Below are positions 48,617 through 56,521 of a stretch of DNA of 64,000 nucleotides, one piece after another. The stretch's first letter is position 1. Every line of letters starts with the position of its first letter. This DNA is from Bifidobacterium longum subsp. infantis ATCC 15697 = JCM 1222 = DSM 20088 (GTDB lineage: Bacteria; Actinomycetota; Actinomycetes; Actinomycetales; Bifidobacteriaceae): NCBI RefSeq assembly GCF_000269965.1, contig NC_017219.1, positions 1,674,001 through 1,738,000 on the forward strand, read 5' to 3'. The notes beneath the pieces were generated by a model, which ran no database searches, had not been told where the DNA came from, and was given only the letters and a program-made list of their open reading frames with translations. A program made the translations under genes and the position numbers.

Positions 48617-48715
48617 TGGCACTGGAGCTGTGTCTTCGATAAGGTCAATATCGAGCGTTTGATCGCCGCAGGATTCGGAGTCGCATACAACCCGGTACGC
48701 ATGGCCGGCAAGTAG
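48617..48715 (+). pseudogene. Gene-end remnant
   Basis: A 32-codon open frame without start that ends ERLIAAGFGVAYNPVRMAGK and then a stop, followed at once by a strong terminator. It looks like the last part of a coding gene whose body has been lost. The parent gene is not recognised with confidence. Confidence 0.4.
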
Positions 48716-48731
48716 TCGCAGCGAATAAATA

Positions 48732-48778
48732 CCACCGCCCCTCCCCCAGCAGTAACGCTGGACGGAGGGGCGGTTTTC
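48732..48778 (+). terminator. Terminator, copy of the late operon terminator
   Basis: ACCGCCCCTCC/GGAGGGGCGGT with TTTTC, and an inner CCAGC/GCTGG stem. The outer stem and the TAACGCTGGACGG segment equal those at 48043-48092. Confidence 0.85.
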
Positions 48779-48784
48779 GCGTAT

Positions 48785-49279
48785 TTACGCTTTCATGGGC
48801 GGAAGATTGAAATACAATCGGGCGATTCGCTCAGCTTCGCGGTTCTCCCTCTCATTACCAAGCAACAGAAGCCAGATGGCATTCTTCCCCGCTAGAGGAA
48901 TCGGAGCCTTTAGCTGCTTTATACAGCCCTGCTCTTGTAAAAACTTTGCACCACGGCTCAGTCGGTTTCGCGCTGTCCGCGTGCGGGCCATTGTTGTTTC
49001 TGCGGCAGTGTCTAAATCATGTTCCTTGGAGGCGATGACCATGCCCATACCCTCTATCATCTTGTCCCAACCCTCCCAATAACACCAGTAGGCACGGTCT
49101 TGATATACGACGGCGTCCACATCCTCTTTGTCGATTACCTTCGAGGCCATGTAGGTCATCATCGACAAAGCCAGTAGGTCTAGCGTCTGCTTGCCGTTTT
49201 CATCAGTCTTGGAGAATTTGCCTTGGCTTGCGAGAGCATATACGCGATCTACATTGCGGTAGCCCATCTGTTCCGTCAT
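48785..49279 (-). CDS. Hypothetical protein, possible winged-helix
   Basis: A 164-residue protein. The middle and end (DTAAETTMARTRTARNRLSR, GAKFLQEQGCIKQLKAPIPL) look like a winged-helix region as in plasmid or phage regulators. The start follows GGAGG. The upstream DNA is AT-rich and carries motifs like phage control sites. It may be a prophage gene or part of a neighbouring mobile element. Confidence 0.55.
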   Translation of the reverse strand: MTEQMGYRNVDRVYALASQGKFSKTDENGKQTLDLLALSMMTYMASKVIDKEDVDAVVYQDRAYWCYWEGWDKMIEGMGMVIASKEHDLDTAAETTMARTRTARNRLSRGAKFLQEQGCIKQLKAPIPLAGKNAIWLLLLGNERENREAERIARLYFNLPPMKA

Positions 49280-49336
49280 CTTTCCTCCACGCCCTCGACT
49301 AAACTTGGGAGTGGAACTCTTGCTAGGGTTTCGTTT

Positions 49337-49373
49337 TTCAACCCTGTGGAGTCTTCACCTCCATAGGGTTTTT
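49337..49373 (+). terminator. Rightward terminator
   Basis: AACCCTGTGGAG pairs with CTCCATAGGGTT and is followed by TTTTTT. It stands upstream of the leftward gene and would block rightward read-through. Confidence 0.7.
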
Positions 49374-49647
49374 TATTCACACTCACATGATAACAGATAG
49401 TCACACCATAATGGGAATAGTGAGTCACAGTCAACGCTGATTATTGCTCACACCGACATGTGAACATACATAAATAGATACAAAAAGGCTTACATGAATA
49501 TTTATACAAAAACCGATTTTTGATTTTTCGAGCGAATCACCGTCGATTCCGCCACGCCGAAACCGTTCCGCAGCCCAACCCGAAGATTTGTTGGAGAATG
49601 TTGGAGAATGACATTCCTAGACGCCGGAAATCTTACCCGAGATACGA

Positions 49648-49687
49648 TGAGACCCCTTGCAAACATTGTCGTTCGTAAGGGGTCTCA
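49648..49687 (-). terminator. Hairpin downstream of ilvE
   Basis: A perfect 11-base stem TGAGACCCCTT/AAGGGGTCTCA with an 18-base loop, 20 bases after the ilvE stop. It has no T run, so termination is uncertain. Confidence 0.5.
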
Positions 49688-49707
49688 ATGCCTAATCAGC
49701 GGGCTTT

Positions 49708-50835
49708 TCAGCACACCTTCCACATCCAGTTGTGCGGGTCTTCCACCTCGCCGAGCTGGATGCCGAGCAACTCGTTGCGCAGGGCGACGGTCAGCTCGCC
49801 GGAGCCACCGTCGGCGACGGTGACATCGAACTTCTCGGACTTGAAGCGACCGATCGGGGTAATGATGGCGGCGGTACCGCAAGCGAACACCTCAGTGACC
49901 TCGCCGGACTTAATGTCCTCGAGCAGCTGGTCGAGGGCGATCATGGTCTCGACCACGTCGTGGCCCTTGTCCTGAAGCAGCTGAATCAGGGAGCGACGGG
50001 TCACGCCCGGCAAAATGTTGCCGGTCAGGGACGGGGTCTCCACGTGGCCATCCTTGTGCACGGCCATCATGTTCATGCCGCCAAGCTCTTCAAGGTAGGT
50101 CTTGGTGGCGGCGTCCACAAAGCAGACCTGCTCGCAGCCGTTCTCGATACCCTTATACTCACCGAGCAGGGAGGCAGCGTAGTTGCCACCGCACTTGGCG
50201 AAACCAGTGCCGCCGGGGCCGGTGCGGAACCACTTGTCTTCAACCCAGATGCTCACCGGCTTGACGCCGCCCGGGAAGTACGGGCCGGACGGAGAGGCGA
50301 TCACGCAGTAGTCGACTTCCTGCGGAGCGCGCACGCCGAGGAACGGCTCGGAGGCGAACATGAACGGACGCATGTACAGTGTGTACTCACGGCGTGACGG
50401 CACCCAGTTGGCGTCGCGCTTGACCAGCGCGGCCACGGAGCCGAGGAAGTCGTCAACCGGCAGCTCGGGCAGGTATAGACGCTTGGCGGAATTCTGGAAA
50501 CGCTCGGCGTTCGCATCCGGGCGGAACAGCCAGGTGGAGCCGTCAGCGTGACGATAAGCCTTCAGACCCTCGAAACACTCCTGTGCATAGTGCAGCACAG
50601 AGGCACCCGGGTCCATCTTGAGCGGCGCGTACGGCTCGACGCGGCGGTCGGACCAGCCTTCGCCTTTGGTCCAAGTCATGTGAGTCATGTTGTCAGAGAA
50701 CACCTGGCCGAAAGCCGGCTTGTCGATGAGGGACTGACGCTTCTCATCGGATGCGGGGTTGTCGTTCGGCAGTACGGTGAACGGTTCGGTGAGCTGGTCG
50801 AGCGCTGCCGGATCGTGGTGCGTATTTTCAGTCAT
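49708..50835 (-). CDS. ilvE: Branched-chain amino acid aminotransferase
   Basis: A 375-residue class IV PLP aminotransferase. Diagnostic parts are HYAQECFEGLKAYR, RPDANAERFQNSAKRL, and the PLP-binding lysine in TGFAKCGGNYAASLLGEY. CGTAAIITPIGRF forms the phosphate-binding end. It transfers amino groups to and from Leu, Ile and Val with 2-oxoglutarate in the cytoplasm. Length is normal. It stands alone on the minus strand. Confidence 0.95.
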   Translation of the reverse strand: MTENTHHDPAALDQLTEPFTVLPNDNPASDEKRQSLIDKPAFGQVFSDNMTHMTWTKGEGWSDRRVEPYAPLKMDPGASVLHYAQECFEGLKAYRHADGSTWLFRPDANAERFQNSAKRLYLPELPVDDFLGSVAALVKRDANWVPSRREYTLYMRPFMFASEPFLGVRAPQEVDYCVIASPSGPYFPGGVKPVSIWVEDKWFRTGPGGTGFAKCGGNYAASLLGEYKGIENGCEQVCFVDAATKTYLEELGGMNMMAVHKDGHVETPSLTGNILPGVTRRSLIQLLQDKGHDVVETMIALDQLLEDIKSGEVTEVFACGTAAIITPIGRFKSEKFDVTVADGGSGELTVALRNELLGIQLGEVEDPHNWMWKVC

Positions 50836-50971
50836 TACTAGCTACTTCTTCTTGACTTTGGCAGCCCGAAAGCCACCATATGGGGTGTGTGCTGTGCGCT
50901 TGTGGCGCGAGCTCTGTTGCATACTTTTGCACACCCATGTGTTACTCGTGTGGCAGAGTTCACATGGTGAA

Positions 50972-51013
50972 AAAACGAAGAAGCCCGCACCGTTCTCAAC
51001 GGCTGCGGGCTTC
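50972..51013 (-). terminator. Terminator after rplY
   Basis: GAAGCCCGCA pairs with TGCGGGCTTC; on the minus strand TTCGTTTTTT follows. Confidence 0.85.
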
Positions 51014-51059
51014 CACGTTTCAGTTATGTTCTGAATTGTTCGCTATCGAAGCGACCGAC

Positions 51060-51683
51060 TCACTTGGCGTCGGCAGCCGGAGCAGCGGCGGCGTCAGCCG
51101 GGGCGGCAGCAGCTTCCGGAGCGGTGGTGGACTCGGTGGCATCCTCCGGCACCTCGACGGTGACGACGGACTCTTCCGGATCCTCGATGTCCAGCTCGAC
51201 GCCCTCAGGCAGGACGACATCCTTGGCGAACACCTTGGTGCCGTCGGTCAGGCCTTCGACGCTGACCACGATCTTCTCGGGCAGGTTGGTGACGTCGGCG
51301 CGGACCTTGAGCTCCTGAATGTCGACGAACGCCACGGCAGCACCCTTCGGGGTGCCTTCCACAAACACCGGCACCTCGACGTCGATCTTCTCGCCGGCCT
51401 TGACCTCGAGGAAGTCGATGTGCTCGATGATGCGCTTGACCGGGTTCTTCTGCACGTCCTTGACGACGGCCATCTTGGTGTTGCCGTCGAAGGCGATGGT
51501 GAACAGGGCGTTGGTGTGACGCAGGGCCAGGGTGGTCTCGCGCATCGGCAAGGTAACGAAGGCGGGCTCTTCGCCGCCGGCGTAGATGGTGGCCGGAATC
51601 TTGTTGGCAACGCGCAGACGACGAGCAACGCCCTTGCCGAACTCGGAACGGGCCTCGCCCTCAAGCTTAATGGTGGTAGCCAT
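51060..51683 (-). CDS. rplY: 50S ribosomal protein L25 / general stress protein Ctc
   Basis: A 207-residue protein. Residues 1-95 are the 5S rRNA-binding L25 domain (EARSEFGKGVARRLRVANKI, PATIYAGGEEPA). Residues 100-185 are the TL5/Ctc C-terminal beta domain (VEVPVFVEGTPKGA, VTNLPEKIVVSVEGL). The acidic Ala-rich tail is common in actinobacteria. It follows a good ribosome binding site (AAGGAG). Confidence 0.93.
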   Translation of the reverse strand: MATTIKLEGEARSEFGKGVARRLRVANKIPATIYAGGEEPAFVTLPMRETTLALRHTNALFTIAFDGNTKMAVVKDVQKNPVKRIIEHIDFLEVKAGEKIDVEVPVFVEGTPKGAAVAFVDIQELKVRADVTNLPEKIVVSVEGLTDGTKVFAKDVVLPEGVELDIEDPEESVVTVEVPEDATESTTAPEAAAAPADAAAAPAADAK

Positions 51684-51915
51684 AATGGATACTCCTTGTA
51701 GTTTCGTTTCGTACTGTCTCGCTCAGACGCCACGACGCGCCGAAAGACACCCTACAAAGAGTGAAATACGCCGAGTCGATAACGGAAGCTGTGTCATGTG
51801 TCAGCACGCACACTTCCCTCGCCAAAGCAACAATTGTCAATTATACGCCAACTCCGGACTTTGCGTGGTGATGTTTCGATGACGCTGCATCCCGGCCGTC
51901 CCAGCCACGTCAACG
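51684..51915. other. Upstream region of rplY, no gene
   Basis: No convincing ORF. It presumably carries the leftward rplY promoter, but I cannot identify boxes with confidence. Confidence 0.4.
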
Positions 51916-52110
51916 CACGGTTTCCGCGAAATAATCCCTAGCTTTGTGAAGAACGTACGCTTACCCGTTCTCATCATACGGTTTTCACGAAATCGTCCGC
52001 CATTTCGTGAAAACCGTACGCTCAGCGACACTCAGTGTACGGTCTTTCACGAAGTTGGGGATGATTTCGAAAAATAACGTACGATGGTGAGTACCGTATC
52101 GGGAGGTTGA
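51916..52110. repeat. Three tandem inverted-repeat units
   Basis: Three successive imperfect hairpins share the arm consensus ACGGTTTTCACGAAAT and its complement ending ACCGTACG. The middle one (about 51978-52017) has perfect 16-base arms around CGTCCGCC. The first (51916-51958) and third (52035-52085) are diverged copies. The set lies directly upstream of the hydrolase gene. Confidence 0.7.
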
Positions 52111-52111
52111 T

Positions 52112-53149
52112 ATGACTCGTTCGGACGACGTCATCAATGAGGATGACCATGACGTCATCGCCGCACACACTCGCGTTGTCAGGGGTATGGCTGCGGCACT
52201 TGCCGCGATAGCCGCCACCGGAGCCGGCGTCACAGCCGCGGCCGCCAACGTCATGTTCACGTTCGCGCTGGACACCAAGGCCAAACGTTCGATGTTCAAC
52301 ATGCCGCACGAGGAGACGCCGAAAGGCATCGAATTCGACATGTCCGAGCAGCTTGAGGCCACCCGGTGGTTCGAGGAGGCCAAGCAATCGGTCACGCTGC
52401 GCAGCCATGATGGATTGAAACTCCACGGCTGGCTGTTGGACCCGGATTGTTCCGACCCACAGCCGCATCTATACGCGATCTGCTGCCATGGCTATACCGG
52501 AGAGCCCGCGGAAATGGCCAAATGGGCGCATCGCTATGCGCAACTCGGTTTTACGGTCCTGCTACCCGCGCAGCGCGCCCATGAGTTGAGCGAAGGGCGT
52601 TACGTGGGTATGGGATTGCTGGAAAGCGACGATCTGTTGGGCTGGGTTTCGCTGATCACCGCAGCTGATCCGGATGCACGCATTCTGTTGCATGGCAATT
52701 CGATGGGCGCCGCCACGGTGATGATGGCGGCCGGCGATGCGCGACTCCCCCGCAACGTCGTCGCCGCGATTTCCGATTGCGGATACAGTTCCGTGGTCTC
52801 ACAGTTTACGGATAATGCCGAGGCGATGTTCCATTTGCCGCACTCGTTGGCCGTGCTGCTGGTCAAAGTGGCCAGTCATGTGTCTAGACGCAAAGCTGGA
52901 TACCGGTTTGAGGACGCCTCCTGTGTGAAGGCATTACGGCACGCGACTATTCCGATGATGTTCATTCATGGCGGAGCGGATACTTTTGTCAATCCGAAGT
53001 ATCTGGACATCAATTACAACGCCTGCGCCAGCATCGACCGCGAGAAGCTGCTGATTCCCGGCGCCGACCACACGATGAGCGCCAGCACCGATCCGGACCG
53101 CTATTGGCGTCGCGTTAACAGCTTTGTTAAGCGGGTGTTTGGACTGTAG
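52112..53149 (+). CDS. Membrane-anchored alpha/beta hydrolase
   Basis: A 345-residue serine hydrolase. Residues 25-50 form an N-terminal membrane anchor (MAAALAAIAATGAGVTAAAA). The catalytic Ser is in GNSMGAA near residue 199, the Asp is in HGGADTF near 290, and the His in GADHTMS near 323. The oxyanion region is CCHGYTG. It belongs to the extended family of S9/cinnamoyl-esterase-like hydrolases; the substrate is not known. Confidence 0.85.
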   Translation: MTRSDDVINEDDHDVIAAHTRVVRGMAAALAAIAATGAGVTAAAANVMFTFALDTKAKRSMFNMPHEETPKGIEFDMSEQLEATRWFEEAKQSVTLRSHDGLKLHGWLLDPDCSDPQPHLYAICCHGYTGEPAEMAKWAHRYAQLGFTVLLPAQRAHELSEGRYVGMGLLESDDLLGWVSLITAADPDARILLHGNSMGAATVMMAAGDARLPRNVVAAISDCGYSSVVSQFTDNAEAMFHLPHSLAVLLVKVASHVSRRKAGYRFEDASCVKALRHATIPMMFIHGGADTFVNPKYLDINYNACASIDREKLLIPGADHTMSASTDPDRYWRRVNSFVKRVFGL

Positions 53150-53160
53150 TAGATATAGAG

Positions 53161-53189
53161 CTTGGCTCCCCTCACAGAGGGGAGCCAAG
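53161..53189. terminator. Bidirectional hairpin between convergent genes
   Basis: A 13-base perfect stem CTTGGCTCCCCTC/GAGGGGAGCCAAG with a 3-base loop between the hydrolase and pntB. The T tails are weak. Confidence 0.7.
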
Positions 53190-53194
53190 AATGG

Positions 53195-54619
53195 TTACGC
53201 GAGCAGTTCCTTGACGGCGGCGATGACGGCCTGCAGGCTCTTCTTTGCATCGCCGAACAGCATCTGGGTGTTGTTCTCGAAGTAGAGCTCGTTCTGGATG
53301 CCGGCATAGCCCATACCACGGCCACGCTTCATGACCACGACGTTCTGGGACTTGTCGACGTCGAGAATCGGCATGCCGGAGACCGGGGTGCCGGGGCGAC
53401 GAGCGGCCGGGTTGGTCACGTCGTTGGCGCCGACGACCAGAGCCACGTTGGCCTGTGGGAACTGCGGGTTGATCTCATCGAGATCCACGAGTTCCTCGTA
53501 GGGTACGTTGGCCTCGGCCAGCAGCACGTTCATGTGACCAGGCATACGGCCTGCGACCGGGTGAATGGCGTAGGAGACTTCCACGCCGTGGCCCTTGAGC
53601 AGTTCGCCGAGGTCAGCGAGCTCGCGCTGGGCCTGAGCCTGAGCCAGACCGAAGCCGGGCACGAAGATGACCTTCTGCGCGTAGACGAGCTGAACGGCCA
53701 GATCGTCCGGCGTGGTCTCCTTCATGGTGCCTTCCAGACCGTCGCCAGCAGCGGCGGCGTCAGCACCACCGCCGAAGCCACCGGCCAAGACGGAGAGCAG
53801 CGGACGGTTCATGGCCTGAGCCATGAGGATGGACAGGGTCACACCTGCGGAACCGACGAGTGCGCCGGCCACGATCAGGGCAACGTTGTCAATCGCCAGA
53901 CCGGACATAGCCACAGCCGTACCGGTGCAGGCGTTGAGCACAGAGATGACGACGGGCATATCGGCGCCGCCGATTGGAATCACGAAGACCAAGCCGTAGC
54001 ACAGGGCGAACACGGTGGTCAGAATCGACCACAGCAGACGCTGTTCGGGCTGGACGCACAGCATGACCAGCGAGGCGACAGACAGCACGGCGAACAGAAT
54101 GTTCCATACGCCCTTGCCCGGCAGGTTCAGCTTCTTGACCCACTTGATGCCCTGTAGCTTGCCGGCAGCGATGAGCGAGCCGGTGAAGGTCACAGAACCG
54201 ATGAGAATACCGAGACCAGCGGTGATGAGCACCACGATGTCCGGGGTGCCTTCCTTGGTCAGGATGTCGTTCAGGGCCACGAGTGCGGCGGCGCCACCAC
54301 CCACGGTATTGAACACGGAGACCAGCTGCGGCATATCGGTCATCTTCACCTTCTTGGCGGAGACGACACCGGCCACGGCACCGATCAGGATGCCGACGAC
54401 CAGCACCACCACGGCGACAATGTTCACGAAGCCCTTGGCGAAGAGCACGATGAACGCCATGAGCACGGCCACGACCATGCCGAACGCAGAGATCTGGTTA
54501 CCTTTGCGGGCGGTCTTCGGCGAATTCATGAAATGCAGACCGACCACAAACAGGACGGCAGAGAACAGGTAGGCGAACCAAGCGACGATGTCGATGGCGC
54601 CAACGGTTGCGGAGGTCAT
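53195..54619 (-). CDS. pntB: NAD(P) transhydrogenase subunit beta
   Basis: A 474-residue protein with about nine membrane helices in residues 1-270 and a C-terminal NADP(H)-binding domain (VIFVPGFGLAQAQAQRELAD, HPVAGRMPGHMNVLLAEANV, ALVVGANDVTNPAA). It couples proton movement to hydride transfer from NADH to NADP. It is the last gene of the leftward pnt operon and overlaps pntAB by one base. Confidence 0.95.
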   Translation of the reverse strand: MTSATVGAIDIVAWFAYLFSAVLFVVGLHFMNSPKTARKGNQISAFGMVVAVLMAFIVLFAKGFVNIVAVVVLVVGILIGAVAGVVSAKKVKMTDMPQLVSVFNTVGGGAAALVALNDILTKEGTPDIVVLITAGLGILIGSVTFTGSLIAAGKLQGIKWVKKLNLPGKGVWNILFAVLSVASLVMLCVQPEQRLLWSILTTVFALCYGLVFVIPIGGADMPVVISVLNACTGTAVAMSGLAIDNVALIVAGALVGSAGVTLSILMAQAMNRPLLSVLAGGFGGGADAAAAGDGLEGTMKETTPDDLAVQLVYAQKVIFVPGFGLAQAQAQRELADLGELLKGHGVEVSYAIHPVAGRMPGHMNVLLAEANVPYEELVDLDEINPQFPQANVALVVGANDVTNPAARRPGTPVSGMPILDVDKSQNVVVMKRGRGMGYAGIQNELYFENNTQMLFGDAKKSLQAVIAAVKELLA

Positions 54620-54924
54620 TACTTCGACTCCCCCTTCTTCTCGTTCTTGCTGGACTTGAACATCTCAAGCATGCGGTCGGTGACCACGTAGCCACCAACG
54701 ACGTTCATGGTGCCCAGCACAGCGGCCAAGAAGATGAACACGTAGGCCAGCGGGCTATTGGCTTCGGCTGCCACGATCACAACGCCGACGATGACGATGC
54801 CGTGGATGGAGTTCGCGCCGGACATAAGCGGCGTGTGCAGGGTGGCGGGCACCTTGCCGATGACCTCGATGCCGATGAGCAGCGCGAGGACGAACAGGGT
54901 AATGGAAACGACGAGAGTAGGCAC
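54619..54924 (-). CDS. pntAB: NAD(P) transhydrogenase subunit alpha, membrane part
   Basis: A 101-residue protein with three membrane helices (VSITLFVLALLIGIEVIGKV; HGIVIVGVVIVAA; YVFIFLAAVLGTMNVVGGYV). It matches the alpha-2 subunit of split transhydrogenases and lies between pntAA and pntB. Confidence 0.93.
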   Translation of the reverse strand: MPTLVVSITLFVLALLIGIEVIGKVPATLHTPLMSGANSIHGIVIVGVVIVAAEANSPLAYVFIFLAAVLGTMNVVGGYVVTDRMLEMFKSSKNEKKGESK

Positions 54925-54939
54925 GGTATTCCTTCTTCC

Positions 54940-56103
54940 TTACTTCTCGGACTTCTCGGCATCGGCAGCAGCTGCCGGGGCGGCGGCGCGGCCGGCAACC
55001 ACCAGCGCGTCGTCAAGTTCTTCGGCGAGATCCTGGCCGAGCTTGCCGTCACGCACGAAGTGCACGAGGATGTCGGCCACATTGCGCGAAAGCAGATTGG
55101 ACGCAGTGGTGGCGACGCCGGAGGCCAGATAAGGGGCACCGATCAGCTTGACGCCGCCCTCGGTGACCTGCTCGCCGACGGCGGAGCCCTCGACGTTGCC
55201 GCCGAGGTCGGATGCTGCGCAGTCCACGATCACGGCACCACGCTTGAGACCCTTGACACCGGCTGCGGTGAGCAGCACCGGAGGCTTGCGGCCCGGGACC
55301 TTGGCGGTGGTGATGATGATGTCAAAGCCGGCGGCCTTCTCGTCGACGGCAGCCTGCTGCTGAGCCTGCTCCTCGGCGGTCAGCGCACGGGCGTAACCGC
55401 CCTCACCCTGGCCCTTGGAGAAGTCAAGTCCCAGATCAAGGAACTTCGCGCCGAGGGACTCGACCTCGCCCTGGGAGGCGGGACGCACGTCGTACGCGGT
55501 GACGACCGCGCCTAGACGCTTCAGCGTACCAATGGCCTGCAGGCCGGCGATGCCGGCACCGAGCACCAGCGCCTTAGCCGGGCGAATCGTGCCGGCGGCG
55601 GTGGTCATCATCGGCAGGAAGGAACCGTAAGCATCGGCGGCGGTGATGGCTGCCTTGTAGCCCATCACGGAGTTCTGAGAGGTCATCTCATCCATGGACT
55701 GGGCGCTGGAAAGCTTACGGGGCAGCTTTTCGATGGCGATGCCCACCAGACCGGCCTTCTCGAGCGCGGCCATGTAATCGGCATCGGTGAAGGAACCGAG
55801 CATGCCAATGACCCACTGGCCGGCCCTGAGCTTGGCCACGGTCTCGGCGGACGGTCGGTCCACAAAACCGAGCGCGTCGGCTTCGGCGAGCACCTCGTCA
55901 CGGCTGGTCACCTTCGCACCGGCCTTTTCGTAATCCTCATCGGTGTAGTCGGCAGCAATGCCGGCACCTGCTTCAATCAGTGAAGAGACACCGCTCCTCT
56001 TCAGCCGGGTGACGATATCCGGCGTCAGCGCGACGCGGGATTCCGTTTCGGACGTTTCGTTCAAAACGCCGAACACCACGGTGGCTTCTGGGTTTTGCGC
56101 CAT
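54940..56103 (-). CDS. pntAA: NAD(P) transhydrogenase subunit alpha, NAD-binding part
   Basis: A 387-residue soluble subunit related to alanine dehydrogenase. Visible parts are SRVALTPDIVTRLKRSG, the DEMTSQNSVMGYKAA segment, the Rossmann GAGIAGLQAIGTLKRLGAVV, and IIVTTA-like ITTAKVPGRKPPVLL. First gene of the three-gene pnt operon. The C-terminal tail is Ala-rich. Confidence 0.94.
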   Translation of the reverse strand: MAQNPEATVVFGVLNETSETESRVALTPDIVTRLKRSGVSSLIEAGAGIAADYTDEDYEKAGAKVTSRDEVLAEADALGFVDRPSAETVAKLRAGQWVIGMLGSFTDADYMAALEKAGLVGIAIEKLPRKLSSAQSMDEMTSQNSVMGYKAAITAADAYGSFLPMMTTAAGTIRPAKALVLGAGIAGLQAIGTLKRLGAVVTAYDVRPASQGEVESLGAKFLDLGLDFSKGQGEGGYARALTAEEQAQQQAAVDEKAAGFDIIITTAKVPGRKPPVLLTAAGVKGLKRGAVIVDCAASDLGGNVEGSAVGEQVTEGGVKLIGAPYLASGVATTASNLLSRNVADILVHFVRDGKLGQDLAEELDDALVVAGRAAAPAAAADAEKSEK

Positions 56104-56521
56104 GAGAGCCCTTTCTTGTTCTACTTCAAAATGGACATGGTTATCCGCATAGAAAGTGTAGTCGGAAGGTAAAGGCCATGACTTGAGATTCCGCCAATCG
56201 AAACAGAAACGAACCCGAAATTAGTGAGAAATACGAATGTGTCCATGCGCATTGCGGATGAATTGCTCGGAAGTCGTCCAACAATCACCCGGCATCGATT
56301 AGCAACCAACCGCTCAGTAATTATCGACAATCACCGTTTCGTAGCTCACGGTTACTCAACAATATCGGGACCTGTGCAATATTTTGCCACGCACTCCCCT
56401 AACCCGCCAGAATCCTACGGTTGCGTAAGGTGACGAGTTCGGTTTGGGCGATTACAATTTGAACTTTGAGAAGCGTTCGCCTCATGGCTGGACGACACTG
56501 AAAGGTTTACAGGAGCAAGAC
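56104..56521. promoter_or_regulatory. Divergent upstream region of pnt operon and fadD gene
   Basis: About 420 bases between divergent genes with lower GC than its surroundings. Both promoters should lie here. I see no strong box pair or operator I can defend. An alternative, longer fadD start (56444) would use part of it. Confidence 0.4.

Larger units (their letters stand above)
48093..48784. other. Gene-poor prophage right junction region
   Basis: It contains two copies of TTTGCCCACA (near 48125-48145), AT-rich GTTAAAA repeats, then a long stretch without strong ORF. A 44-bp palindrome (48545-48588), a gene-end remnant (48617-48715) and a second copy of the late terminator follow. The att site is likely here or in the next gap, but it cannot be proven without the left end. 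Confidence 0.5.
49280..49707. other. AT-rich gap between junction gene and ilvE
   Basis: Holds a rightward terminator (about 49337-49373), AT-rich sequence with TCACA elements, a tandem TTGGAGAATG pair near 49594-49610, and an ilvE-side hairpin (49648-49687). I see no gene or tRNA. The prophage attachment site may lie here. Confidence 0.45.

Noticed and set aside
48514..48735. 73-residue minus-strand ORF across the 44-bp palindrome
   Set aside because: It reads through the palindrome and a remnant gene end, with no ribosome binding site.
52405..52425. TGGATTGAAAC match to the CRISPR-like repeat
   Set aside because: It lies inside the hydrolase coding sequence, has no hairpin, and is best explained as coincidence.
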